A DNA stretch of 64,000 bases from DASWIP01 sp036397635 (lineage in GTDB: Bacteria > Actinomycetota > AC-67), in NCBI GenBank assembly GCA_036397635.1, contig DASWIP010000080.1, forward strand, positions 62,001 through 126,000. The letters run 5' to 3'. Below the pieces are notes generated by a model, which worked only from the letters and a program-made list of their open reading frames with translations, was not told the origin of the DNA and did not search any database. The first letter of the stretch is position 1; every line of letters starts with the position of its first letter. The translations under genes and the position numbers were made by a program. Positions 39,675 to 48,795 of the stretch are shown piece by piece.

Positions 39675-41519
39675 TCACGCGCGCATCTTCTTACGCAGTG
39701 CTTTGGTCGCCGTCGTATCGACCGCGAGCGAGTAGTCATCGACCTCCCCGGTCAGCACCACGCCGTAGTCCCGTTGGGCTGCCTCGCGGCTGATGTACTC
39801 GTCGAGCACGTCGTCGCACACGGCCTGCGGTTCGCGCTCGAGCGGGTCTCCCCAGCCGGCGCCGCCGCCGAAGCGGTACTCGATGCGCTCACCAGGATCG
39901 AGCGGCACGTACAGACACGTGTGCTCGACCTTGTACGCGCCCTCGCCGCCGACCTTGATCCACAGGTCATTGGGTGCGCCGTCATGGCCCCCGGCGACGC
40001 CTTTCGACGGATGCTTCATCCCCATCACGAACGTGTAGATCGACTGCGGCAGCACGGCCTCCTTGACGTAGAAGGATCCGCACTGGCCGCGCCACTGCCC
40101 CGGCCCGCCGGTGTCGGTGATCAGCTCGTTGCCGAGATGTCGGTTGGGGAAGATCGCCTCGTTGATCTCGGCGGTGGCCATGATGAGGTTGCCGAAGCCG
40201 GCGTTCGTGCACCCCCAGCCGTCCTGACCGTATCCGGCCGCTGCGGCCGTCGAGGTCGTGTCCACCGAGTGGTCGACGAAGAACTCACCGTTCTCCTTGA
40301 CGCCGAACACGACCGTCGGCATCGCCGCCTTGTAGACCTGCGGGACGCTGCGCTGCGGGATCGCCTTCGCGAGCGCCAGCGCAACCGCTTCGGATATCTC
40401 ACACCCCGGATGATGCGTGCCCATCGAGACAGGCTTGCCCTCGGGCGGATCCACGATCGTGCCCGGCGCGTACACGATGCTCACCGGCTTGAACAGGCCC
40501 TCGTTCTTCGGGATCGACGGATCGATCATCGAACACAGCTGCGCCATCGTCATCGAGCGCGTATTGCCCCGCGTGCTCCACGCCTGCAGGAACATGCGGT
40601 CGTCCGAGCCGTGGAAGTCGATCTCCAGCTCATCACCCTTGACGGTGACCTTGGCGTGGATCTTGACGTCCTTGTTGCCTTTCACGTCGTGGTCGAAGAA
40701 TGAGTCCGCCTCGTAGACGCCGTCGGGCCAGGAGTCGATCTCTTCACGGAACCGCCGCTCGGATAGCTCGATCATGTAGTCCAGCGCCGCGCGCACGGTC
40801 TCGGTCCCGTACTTCTCGATCAGTTCTGCGCACTGCTTCGCTCCCAGTTGCGCAGCGCCGATCTGCGACTTGAGGTCGCCCTCGTAGGTGGGCACCCGGT
40901 TGTTCGTGTGGAACAGGTAGATGACGTCCTTGCGCCACCGGCCGCCCTCGACGAGCTTGACCGCGGGACACCGGAACCCCTCCGCCCAGATGTCCATCGC
41001 GTCGGCCGGATAGCCACCCGGCATCATGCCGGCGGTGTCGGCATGATGCGCCTGCATCGAGGCGAACACGACCAGGTTGCCCTTGCGGTCGAACACCGGC
41101 GAGAAGATGCTCCAGTCCGGCAGGTGGCCGCCGCCGTGGTACGGGTCGTTGCAGGCGATCACGTCGCCGGGTTCGAAGCCGTCTGCGCCGAAGAAGTCCA
41201 GCGCGAAACGGATCGGCCCCATCGAGGAAAGCATGAACTGCGGGATCCCGACCGCGAGAGCGGCGAGCCGCCCATCGGCGTCCATGATGGTGGCGTTACG
41301 CTCGTTGGACTGGTTCAGGATCGGGGTGGTCGCCGTGCGCGAGACGTGCGTCGCCATCTCGAAGGCGATCGTCTCCAGTGCGCCGCGGATCACCTCGGCC
41401 GTGACGGGATCGATCTTCGGTGCTCTGCGCGCGGTGGTCTTCTTCGGCCCCGTGCGCGCGGCGGCCGCTCCGCGCGAGGTGACCTTCTTCTTCGGCTTGC
41501 CGGTCTTGGTGCTCGCCAT
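39675..41519 (-). CDS. Hydantoinase B / oxoprolinase / acetone carboxylase-type subunit
   Basis: 614 residues. A basic Lys/Ala/Thr-rich extension of about 35 residues precedes the family start DPVTAEVIRGALETIAFEM. Family blocks: CNDPYHGGGHLPDW (metal region), HANTRNG-like RDFHGSDDRMFLQAWSTRG area, and MGTHHPGCEISEAVALALAKAI. HyuB partners HyuA in ATP-dependent hydantoin or oxoproline hydrolysis, and homologues form acetone and acetophenone carboxylases. 7 bp after the hyuA stop. Reaction here unknown; flanking thiolases favour a ketone- or CoA-linked role. Confidence 0.9.
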   Translation of the reverse strand: MASTKTGKPKKKVTSRGAAAARTGPKKTTARRAPKIDPVTAEVIRGALETIAFEMATHVSRTATTPILNQSNERNATIMDADGRLAALAVGIPQFMLSSMGPIRFALDFFGADGFEPGDVIACNDPYHGGGHLPDWSIFSPVFDRKGNLVVFASMQAHHADTAGMMPGGYPADAMDIWAEGFRCPAVKLVEGGRWRKDVIYLFHTNNRVPTYEGDLKSQIGAAQLGAKQCAELIEKYGTETVRAALDYMIELSERRFREEIDSWPDGVYEADSFFDHDVKGNKDVKIHAKVTVKGDELEIDFHGSDDRMFLQAWSTRGNTRSMTMAQLCSMIDPSIPKNEGLFKPVSIVYAPGTIVDPPEGKPVSMGTHHPGCEISEAVALALAKAIPQRSVPQVYKAAMPTVVFGVKENGEFFVDHSVDTTSTAAAAGYGQDGWGCTNAGFGNLIMATAEINEAIFPNRHLGNELITDTGGPGQWRGQCGSFYVKEAVLPQSIYTFVMGMKHPSKGVAGGHDGAPNDLWIKVGGEGAYKVEHTCLYVPLDPGERIEYRFGGGAGWGDPLEREPQAVCDDVLDEYISREAAQRDYGVVLTGEVDDYSLAVDTTATKALRKKMRA

Positions 41520-41525
41520 GTCCGA

Positions 41526-43580
41526 TCAGCCCCTCGTCGCCACGTAGTTGCCCTGCCGGTCCAGCTTCACGGTCCACCCCGGCGGCACCACGATCGTCGT
41601 GAACGGCTCCTCGATGATCGCGGGGCCGGCGACCTTCTGACCGGCGCGGAACCCCTCACCCGCGTAGACGGCCGTGTTGCGGAAACCGCGGCCGAAGTAG
41701 GCCTTGCGCGTGCCCTTCTTCGGCGGGGTGCCGGATCCCGTCTTGAACGAGGGCATCGACGGCTTGTCCATCAACCCCCGCGAGCGCACGCGCACCCCGG
41801 CGATCAGGACGTCCTCCTCGCGCCGCGCGTAGGTGTGCTCGGCCTCGTGGATCCGGTGGAAGTCGTCGGCGAGCTGCTCGATCATCTTGCGCGTCATCGC
41901 GCCGCGCGCGACCGGCACGTCGATGTCCCAGGTCTGCCCCGCGTACCGGCATTGGGCGAAACGCCGGTGCTCGAACCGCCCGACCCGCACGCTCGCTTGA
42001 CGGAGCTGGGCCTCGGCCCGCTTCTCAAGCTCCCGGAACATCGCATCGAGCTTCTTGGGCTCGGCTTCCTTCGAAGCGCTGAGCGAGCCGCGCGCCTGGT
42101 CGACCAGATGATCCGCGACCAGCAGCCCGAGCGCGGAGAACGCCGGCGCCGTCTTCGGGATCACGACCTTGGTCAGATCCAGCTCCTCGGCCTGCGCAAG
42201 CGCGTGCACCGCGCCGTTGCCGCCGAACACGAGCAGCGCGAACTCCCGGGGATCCAGACCCCGCTCGGCAGAGACCCTCCGGATCGCGTTGTTCATGTTC
42301 GCGTTGGCGAGCCGGTAGATGCCCCACGCTGCCTCGACCGCATCCATCCCCAGCGGCGCGCCGATCTCGCGCTCGATGGTTTCGGCGACGGTGTCCTCCT
42401 TCAGCGGGTAGGTGCCGGCCGCGAAGTAATCCTTGTTGAGGTAGCCGAGCATCAGGTTCGCATCGGTCACGGTCGGCTCGACGCCGCCGCGGCCGTAGCA
42501 GATCGGACCCGGATCCGAGCCCGCCGACTCGGGGCCGACCTGCAAACCGCCGGCCTTGACGCGCGCGATCGAGCCGCCGCCGGCGCCGATCGAGATCACG
42601 TCCACCATCGGCAGCGCGATCAGGTAGCGGTTCACCCAGTTCCACGAGGTCTTGACGTTCGGCTCCGCGCCCCGAACCAGGCACACGTCGTAGGACGTGC
42701 CCCCCATATCGACGGAGATGAAGTCGGGGACCTTGGCTTGCTCGCCCACCTGCGCGGCACCCATGACGCCTCCGGCCGGGCCCGAGGCCAGCGTCGCGAT
42801 CGGCCGTTCGACTGCCGCGGATACGCCCACCATCCCACCCGAGGACTGCATGATCAGCAGCTCCTTGGTGAAGCCGGCGGCGCGAAGCTGCTCGGCCAGC
42901 TTGGTGAGGTAGGACTGCACGCGCGGCCCGACGTAAGCGTTGACCACGGTGGTGGAGATGCGCTCGTACTCGGGCGGCGCCGGGTTCACCTCGTGGGAGA
43001 GGGAGAGCATCTCGAGGTCCGGGTACTCCTCGCGCACGATCTCGGCGATGCGCTGCTCGTGCACCGGGTTGACCCAGCTGAACAGGGTGACGACCGCGAT
43101 CGACTCGATCTTCGCGGCTTTCAGCCGGCGCACCGCAGCGCGCACCACGTCCTCGTCGAGCGGTGCGAGCACCTCGCCCTTGTGGTCGAGCCGTTCGGGA
43201 ATCGACAGGCGGTAGCGTCGCGGCACGATCCACGGCGGCGGCGGATAGGACTGATCCCAGATGTTCTCCTTGTAGCCACGCCGCAGCTCGATCTCGTCGC
43301 GATGGCCTTTGGTGACCAGCAGGCCGGTCTTCGCGCCGTTCAGCTCGATCATGGTGTTGTCGGCAGTCGTGGTGCCGTGGATGATCAGCTCGGTCTTGCC
43401 GAGCAGCTCCTTCAGCGACACGCCTTGCCGGTCGGCGAGCCGCCCCAGCCCGGACATCACGCCGGCGGACTCGTCGCGCGGCGTGGTGAAGTTCTTGTCC
43501 ACCACGAACTCACCCGACGGCGTGACGAGCAAGAAGTCGGTGAAGGTGCCGCCGACGTCGATGCCGATCTTGTAGCCCAT
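41526..43580 (-). CDS. Hydantoinase A / oxoprolinase / acetone carboxylase-type ATPase subunit
   Basis: 684 residues from ATG at 43580. Starts KIGIDVGGTFTDFLLV, the ASKHA phosphate-binding loop of HyuA; IHGTTTADNTMIE, ASGPAGGVMGAAQVGE, SVDMGGTSYDV and FGGNGAVHA follow in order, all nucleotide-site elements. The upstream frame of 20 codons runs into the thiolase gene and lacks family residues. Forms a complex with the HyuB-like product. 11 bp after the upstream thiolase gene, so thiolase-hyuA-hyuB is one operon. Confidence 0.92.
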   Translation of the reverse strand: MGYKIGIDVGGTFTDFLLVTPSGEFVVDKNFTTPRDESAGVMSGLGRLADRQGVSLKELLGKTELIIHGTTTADNTMIELNGAKTGLLVTKGHRDEIELRRGYKENIWDQSYPPPPWIVPRRYRLSIPERLDHKGEVLAPLDEDVVRAAVRRLKAAKIESIAVVTLFSWVNPVHEQRIAEIVREEYPDLEMLSLSHEVNPAPPEYERISTTVVNAYVGPRVQSYLTKLAEQLRAAGFTKELLIMQSSGGMVGVSAAVERPIATLASGPAGGVMGAAQVGEQAKVPDFISVDMGGTSYDVCLVRGAEPNVKTSWNWVNRYLIALPMVDVISIGAGGGSIARVKAGGLQVGPESAGSDPGPICYGRGGVEPTVTDANLMLGYLNKDYFAAGTYPLKEDTVAETIEREIGAPLGMDAVEAAWGIYRLANANMNNAIRRVSAERGLDPREFALLVFGGNGAVHALAQAEELDLTKVVIPKTAPAFSALGLLVADHLVDQARGSLSASKEAEPKKLDAMFRELEKRAEAQLRQASVRVGRFEHRRFAQCRYAGQTWDIDVPVARGAMTRKMIEQLADDFHRIHEAEHTYARREEDVLIAGVRVRSRGLMDKPSMPSFKTGSGTPPKKGTRKAYFGRGFRNTAVYAGEGFRAGQKVAGPAIIEEPFTTIVVPPGWTVKLDRQGNYVATRG

Positions 43581-43591
43581 GGTCCCTCCAG

Positions 43592-44746
43592 CTAGATGCG
43601 TTCGATCACCGCGGCCGCGCCCATGCCACCGCCGGCGCACATGGTCACGACCCCGTAGCGGCCCTGCCGCCGCTCCAGCTCGTGCAGCAGCGACGTGGTC
43701 ATGCGCGCGCCGGTCGCGCCGACCGGATGGCCGAGCGCGATCGCGCCACCGTTGACGTTCACCTTCTCCTCGTCCAGGCCGAGCTCCCGGACGCAGGCGA
43801 CCACCATCGCGGCGAATGCTTCGTTCAGCTCGATCAGATCGATGTCCCCGAGCGTCAACCCGGCTCGCTTCAGCGCTTTCGGCACCGCCTCGACCGGCGC
43901 GATCCCGGTGAGGTTCGGATCGACACCGACGGCGACGTACGAGCGGATCACCGCGCGCGGCGCCAGACCGAGGTCGGCGGCCTTGCGCGCGCCGGTCACG
44001 ATCAGCGCGGCCGCGGCGTCGTTGATGCCGCTCGCGTTGCCGGCCGTGACGGTGCCGCCTTCCTTGTAAACGGGCTTCAGCGCCGCGAGCTTCTCGAGCG
44101 TGGTGTCGCGGCGGGGATGCTCATCGGTGTCCACGGCCCCCTTCGGCGTGGAAACCGGGACGATCTCGGGCGCGAAGAAGCCTTGGTCGATCGCGGCAAC
44201 CGCGCGCATGTGACTCCGGTAGGCCCAGGCGTCCTGCTGCTCGCGGCTCACGCCGTACCGTTCCGCGACATTCTCACCGGTGTTGAAGCCGACATTGAGG
44301 TGGCCCATCTCAGCAGGATGCGTCGGCGGCGCGACGATGACCTCAGGTGGCCTCCGCCCGCGCGGCCGCTGCATCAGGAACGGCTGCTGCGACATCGACT
44401 CGCAGCCCCCGGCGAGGTAGGCGTCGCCGACACCCGCCCAGATCTGGGTCGCGGCCTGCGCGACCGCCTCGAGACCGGTCGCGCACGCCCGGATCACGGT
44501 GAGGCCCGGCACCTCGCGCGGCACGCCGGCCGCAAGGCCGACGTATCGCCCGGCACTGCCGCTCCCGCCGACCGTCTCGCCGATGATCACATCGTCGAGC
44601 AGCGCGGGGTCGATCGCCGCGCGCGCGATCGCCTCCCGCGCGACCAGCGCGCCCAGATCCCACGCGCTCACCGATGCGAGCGCGCCGCCCGCCCGCCCCA
44701 CGGGCGTCCGGCACGCGGACACGATGACTGCATCGTCGGCTGGCAC
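43592..44746 (-). CDS. Acetyl-CoA C-acetyltransferase (thiolase)
   Basis: 384 residues from GTG at 44746; a TAGCGT box (44753-44758) six nt upstream supports this start and a leaderless mRNA. Complete catalytic set: Cys in VIRACATGLEAV, His in ALGHPVGATG, Cys in TMCAGGGMGAA. A FadA-like degradative thiolase giving acetyl-CoA (or propionyl-CoA). First gene of the thiolase-hyuA-hyuB operon, a link that suggests the carboxylase-like HyuAB product or substrate passes through a 3-ketoacyl-CoA. Confidence 0.94.
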   Translation of the reverse strand: MPADDAVIVSACRTPVGRAGGALASVSAWDLGALVAREAIARAAIDPALLDDVIIGETVGGSGSAGRYVGLAAGVPREVPGLTVIRACATGLEAVAQAATQIWAGVGDAYLAGGCESMSQQPFLMQRPRGRRPPEVIVAPPTHPAEMGHLNVGFNTGENVAERYGVSREQQDAWAYRSHMRAVAAIDQGFFAPEIVPVSTPKGAVDTDEHPRRDTTLEKLAALKPVYKEGGTVTAGNASGINDAAAALIVTGARKAADLGLAPRAVIRSYVAVGVDPNLTGIAPVEAVPKALKRAGLTLGDIDLIELNEAFAAMVVACVRELGLDEEKVNVNGGAIALGHPVGATGARMTTSLLHELERRQGRYGVVTMCAGGGMGAAAVIERI

Positions 44747-44799
44747 GTGCGCACGCTAGCGCCACAGCGCCCGCGCGCGCCACAACCGCCGTGCGCGCC

Positions 44800-45510
44800 C
44801 TACTGCTCGGCCGGGACGACCTCGATCCGGATCTCGGTCACCGTGAGGTCGATCAGCGCACGCACGGTCCCGTTGTCGGCGGTGGCCGGCGTCCCCAGCG
44901 AGGCATAGATCCATACCCCTCCTCCGACGACCACATCACCCGGTGGGATCGGCTCATCGCGAGAGGGAATAACCGAGAAGTTCAAGGTCGCCTCGAGATC
45001 CTCGACCCGCTGGGCCGTCGCCAATGACGCGACTTTGCGGATCGCGCTGCCCGTGCACCGGACCTGGACGCTGCAACCTTCGGCGTCGGCATCGGAGATG
45101 ATGTACACGAGTGCCGACCCTCGGTACGACCCAAGGACCAGACCCAACGAGTTGGTCCAGAATCCGGTGTGAGTCACCTCGGCATGATGTACTGTTAGAT
45201 CCACCTGAACATCGATTCGAGAGGCGGGCTCCGTCAAGGGATAGCGAACATAGGCTTCGGCGAGGGCGTAACCGCCTCCGTATGCAGAGCTAGATCCGCC
45301 GTCCGGCGACGTCATGTCCACGCCTGCGTCGACGAAGCCCGTCTCGAGATCTGCCGTGCCCCAACAGCGCCCTTCCGAGGCAGGATCTTTCGAGCAAACG
45401 ACATTCGTAATCTTCTCGTGATAGGGGGGCGTGTGCGTAACGTTTGCGGAGGCGACCTGCGCCAGCAGCGCGATTGTTACTAGCACAACCTGAGCGCGTC
45501 GCATTCGCAT
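44800..45510 (-). CDS. Secreted protein of unknown function
   Basis: 236 residues from ATG at 45510 (AGAAGAGG upstream); the frame extends further into the next gene. Signal peptide MRMRRAQVVLVTIALLAQVASA. Mature domain with Cys (NVVCSKDPASEGRCWGT, GCSVQVRCTGSA) and strand-rich segments; no family recognised. GC content is clearly below the window average. 37 bp downstream of the metzincin-type gene, probably co-transcribed with it. Confidence 0.65.
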   Translation of the reverse strand: MRMRRAQVVLVTIALLAQVASANVTHTPPYHEKITNVVCSKDPASEGRCWGTADLETGFVDAGVDMTSPDGGSSSAYGGGYALAEAYVRYPLTEPASRIDVQVDLTVHHAEVTHTGFWTNSLGLVLGSYRGSALVYIISDADAEGCSVQVRCTGSAIRKVASLATAQRVEDLEATLNFSVIPSRDEPIPPGDVVVGGGVWIYASLGTPATADNGTVRALIDLTVTEIRIEVVPAEQ

Positions 45511-45547
45511 CCCGATATACCTCTTCTGGGATCGCGAGTTCAGCAAT

Positions 45548-46417
45548 TCAACATTCGGCTGGGTCATCGCACGGTCTCACCCCGACGATGTACTCGAGTT
45601 TCAGCATGTCACCTAAGCCGAGCGTCCGATGCACAATGGCTTCGGGCCAGCTGCACCTGAACATCGTGAGGTACTTATGGACGGACTGAGGGTTCAGCGA
45701 AACGCAAGAGTCTGGATCCCCACTTACGTGCGCCACTCCGACCACGTGGCCGGCTTCATGTGTCGCCACGTTGTAGATATCAATCACACCGGCCGATGGT
45801 GAGATGGTAGTTTGCCAGTCCTCCGCTGAGTCGAAGGCGATATCCCACTCGAGAACGCGGTCCCGACCGGACGGATTGAACTCAGCGCAGACTCGCACTT
45901 CGGCAAGCGTCCCGCCGGGACCATCCAACGAGATGAAGGCCACATCGTTGTACCCGTCGAGCCTCATGCCCTCATTCGGCTGTTCGGGGCAATTGTCGGA
46001 CCCTGAACCCTCTTCAAACAAACTCGGGTACCGAGTGGTAGCCCCTAGGCTTGCGAATACGAAGTTAGAGGAGTCCGAGCGACCGCAGTCGTTGTACTCG
46101 TTGTTCCAGGAGGCGAACCCAGACTGAACGTCGAACTTCACGTCTTCGCCGCTTAAGTCGGAAGGTGCACCTGACACGTCGATGTAGTACTTCTCACTTG
46201 CGTCGTTGGGTGTTATTGGTACCGTCCATGGGTGCAGGGTTCCTGCCGGATCTGCACAAGCCGCAGTGCCAAGCGAGCTTGGTTCCGATGGCACCAACTC
46301 GCTTCGATCCTGGAACAAGTACCGCTTAGGAACCTGTTCAGTGCCCCCGCCAACTGCGACAAGTGCACCGCCGAGCATGATGACAACCGCGACGGACCTC
46401 GCTAGACGCCCCCTCAT
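45548..46417 (-). CDS. Secreted metzincin-type zinc metalloprotease
   Basis: 289 residues from ATG at 46417 with AAGGGGG ribosome-binding site. Signal peptide MRGRLARSVAVVIMLGGALV. Contains the metzincin motif HEAGHVVGVAH (HExxHxxGxxH), three zinc His plus catalytic Glu, followed by a YLTMF Met-turn candidate. Six or more Cys suggest disulfides. Matrixin/reprolysin-like secreted protease; no pro-domain Cys switch is obvious. GC is lower than in the surrounding genes, like its downstream neighbour, which hints at a separate origin. Confidence 0.85.
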   Translation of the reverse strand: MRGRLARSVAVVIMLGGALVAVGGGTEQVPKRYLFQDRSELVPSEPSSLGTAACADPAGTLHPWTVPITPNDASEKYYIDVSGAPSDLSGEDVKFDVQSGFASWNNEYNDCGRSDSSNFVFASLGATTRYPSLFEEGSGSDNCPEQPNEGMRLDGYNDVAFISLDGPGGTLAEVRVCAEFNPSGRDRVLEWDIAFDSAEDWQTTISPSAGVIDIYNVATHEAGHVVGVAHVSGDPDSCVSLNPQSVHKYLTMFRCSWPEAIVHRTLGLGDMLKLEYIVGVRPCDDPAEC

Positions 46418-46498
46418 GAGTGGCCCCCTTAGCGCGCCAACAGTGGCATCGAGCCTACGCCGTGGTGCTTTTCGGGTCAATAGGTGCCTTTCGGAAAC

Positions 46499-47539
46499 CT
46501 AGATCCGCCCCGTCCCCGCGACCTCGTGCGCCTGCTCGCCCAAGGTCAGGACCAGCGGACCCATCTTCTCGTGCATCGGGTCGGCGCTCTTGCCGGTCGC
46601 GAACCGGTGGTAGGAGCCTTCCAGCACGCACGCGAGCTTGAACAAAGCGAGCACAACGTAGTACGCGAGATGCGACAGGTCGCGGCCCGTCTTGCGCGCG
46701 TAGCGCTCGGCCAGCTCGGCGCGCATCGGCAACCCTTCACGGTCGGTCAGGTACCGCGAGCCGAACCGCAGTGGCGGCGGCTCGCCCTCCTCGCTCCATC
46801 CCGCGAGCAGCCAGCCGAGATCGAGCAGCGGATCGCCGATAGTCGACTGTTCCCAATCTACGATCGCCGCCAGCCGCGCCGGCGGGTCGGGCGCGAGCAT
46901 CACGTTGATGAACTGGTAGTCGCCGTGGATGATCGCCGGCGCGGATCCTTCCGGCCGGTTCGCCTCGAGCCAGCGCGCCACCTCGTCGAGGCCCGGGATC
47001 TCGCGAGTGCGGTACCGCTCGAGCTGCGAGAGCCAGCGGCCGACCTGCCGCTCGAGGAACCCATCGGGCTTGCCGTATCCCTCGAGGCCGCTCGCGCGCC
47101 AATCGACGCACGCGATCGCCGCCAGGCCGTCGACCAGACGGAACGCCATATCCCGCCGGACGATCGGATCGGTGTGAAACGGCAGCGGCAGCGGGTCGCG
47201 CGGCGTGAAGCCGACGACGCGCTCCATCAGGTAGAAGCGCGCGCCGATCACCCTCTCGTCGTCGCACAGCAGGATCGGCTGCGGGTGCGGGACATCGGAT
47301 CCCTCGAGCGCGGTTAACATGCGGAACTCGCGGCTCATGTCGTGCGCGCCGGGAGCGACCGGGTGCAGCGGCGGCCGGCGAAGGACCCACGTGTGCCCCT
47401 CGCGGTGAACCTCGAACATCTCGTTGGATGCGCCGCCCGATATCTTCGCCAGCTCGCAGCGCGCGCCGGGCAAGCGATCTCCGATCCACGCATCGAGCGC
47501 GTCGATGTCGACCAGTTCGGAGTCGACCAGGTCGGTCAT
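46499..47539 (-). CDS. Aminoglycoside-phosphotransferase-fold kinase (LvaA/ACAD11 kinase-domain-like)
   Basis: 346 residues. N-terminal SGGASNEMFEV and WVLRRPPLHP (nucleotide lobe), catalytic loop IIHGDYQFINVML and metal Asp in AIVDWEQSTIGDPLLDL. The RRPP and GDPLLDL forms are typical of the kinase domain fused to human ACAD10/11 and of Pseudomonas LvaA, which phosphorylate 4-hydroxyacyl-CoA. Its start overlaps the stop of an ACAD gene of ACAD11 type by ATGA, giving the two halves of an ACAD11-like system as separate coupled genes. Confidence 0.9.
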   Translation of the reverse strand: MTDLVDSELVDIDALDAWIGDRLPGARCELAKISGGASNEMFEVHREGHTWVLRRPPLHPVAPGAHDMSREFRMLTALEGSDVPHPQPILLCDDERVIGARFYLMERVVGFTPRDPLPLPFHTDPIVRRDMAFRLVDGLAAIACVDWRASGLEGYGKPDGFLERQVGRWLSQLERYRTREIPGLDEVARWLEANRPEGSAPAIIHGDYQFINVMLAPDPPARLAAIVDWEQSTIGDPLLDLGWLLAGWSEEGEPPPLRFGSRYLTDREGLPMRAELAERYARKTGRDLSHLAYYVVLALFKLACVLEGSYHRFATGKSADPMHEKMGPLVLTLGEQAHEVAGTGRI

Positions 47540-48795
47540 AGGTTCTCAAGATACGCGGCGAACCGCTTCAAGGCAGCCTCGCGGCGGGTGGGGACATGCT
47601 CGGACGGCCACAACCCCTCGTGCGCCTCGACGCCCTTGAGCGCCTGCTTGGCGATGGTCACCCGATGAACCTCGTCGGGGCCGTCCATGATCGGCAGCGC
47701 GCGCGCCAGGCGGTACATCCCCTCCAGCGGCATGTCGGTCGAGTACCCGAGCGCGCCGTGAACCTGCAGCGCGCGGTCGATCACGTCGTGCAGCGCGCCC
47801 GAGACGAAGACCTTCGCGGCGGCGATCTCGGTGCGCGCGCTGCTCGAGCCCTTCTGATCGGTCACCCACGCCGCGTGCAGCACCAGCAGCCGCGCCGCGT
47901 GGATCTGGATCCACGAGTCGGCGATGTAGTTCTGGACCGTCTGCTTGTCCGCGAGCAGCGACCCGTGCGCGTATCGCGACACGGCGCGCTCGCGCAGCAT
48001 GTCGAACGCGCGCTGCATCTGTCCGAGGTAGCGCATGCAGTGATGAAGTCGCCCCGGTCCCAGCCGCTTCTGCGCGATCACGAACCCTTCGCCTTCCGGT
48101 CCGAGCAGCGCGTCCCCCGTCACTCGCACGTCGGTGTAGCGGATCTCGGCGTGCAGATGCCGTCCGAACATCGCGCCCACGTTTCGAACGATGTCCACGC
48201 CGGGCGTGTCGCGCGGTACCAGGAACATCGACGAGCCCCGGTGTGCGGGCACGGACGGGTCGGTCACCGCCATGACGATCAGGAACTCGGCGATCGACGC
48301 GTTCGAGGTGAACCACTTGTGCCCGTTGATCACCCAGCCGTCGCCGTCACGTTCGGCGCGCGTCGTGATCAGGGTCGGATCGCTCCCGGCACCGGGCTCG
48401 GTCATCGAGAACGCCGAGCGGATCTCACCGTCGAGCAACGGCTGCAGGTAGCGCTGCTTCTGCTCGGGCGTGCCGTACATCGCGATGATCTCCGCGTTGC
48501 CGGTATCCGGCGCTTGGCACCCGAACACCTCGGGCGCGTAGCGCGCGCGCCCGATGATCTCGTTCATCAGCGCGAGCTTCACCTGCCCGAAGCCTTGCCC
48601 GCCGAGCTCTGGGCCGAGGTGGCACGCCCACAAGCCGCGTTCCTTGACTTGCTGCTTCAACGGCGAGGTGATGGCGCGGAGCTGCTCGTCGGTCAGATCA
48701 AGCGTCTCGAGCAGCTCGATCTCGTCGCGCACGAAGTCGCGCATCCACTGGAGCTGCGGCTCGAAGTCGGGGTCGGTCGAGAAGTCGAAGCTCAT
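47536..48795 (-). CDS. Acyl-CoA dehydrogenase of ACAD10/11 (LvaC) type
   Basis: 419 residues from ATG at 48795. SAFSMTEPGAGSDPTLIT and INGHKWFTSNASIAEF for FAD; C-terminal IMDGPDEVHRVTIAKQAL. The DGPDEVH sequence, with Asp at the usual catalytic-Glu place, is the hallmark of ACAD10/11 and LvaC. In that system the phosphorylated 4-hydroxyacyl-CoA loses phosphate and is isomerised to a 3-hydroxyacyl-CoA for beta-oxidation. ATGA overlaps with both neighbours. Confidence 0.92.
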   Translation of the reverse strand: MSFDFSTDPDFEPQLQWMRDFVRDEIELLETLDLTDEQLRAITSPLKQQVKERGLWACHLGPELGGQGFGQVKLALMNEIIGRARYAPEVFGCQAPDTGNAEIIAMYGTPEQKQRYLQPLLDGEIRSAFSMTEPGAGSDPTLITTRAERDGDGWVINGHKWFTSNASIAEFLIVMAVTDPSVPAHRGSSMFLVPRDTPGVDIVRNVGAMFGRHLHAEIRYTDVRVTGDALLGPEGEGFVIAQKRLGPGRLHHCMRYLGQMQRAFDMLRERAVSRYAHGSLLADKQTVQNYIADSWIQIHAARLLVLHAAWVTDQKGSSSARTEIAAAKVFVSGALHDVIDRALQVHGALGYSTDMPLEGMYRLARALPIMDGPDEVHRVTIAKQALKGVEAHEGLWPSEHVPTRREAALKRFAAYLENL

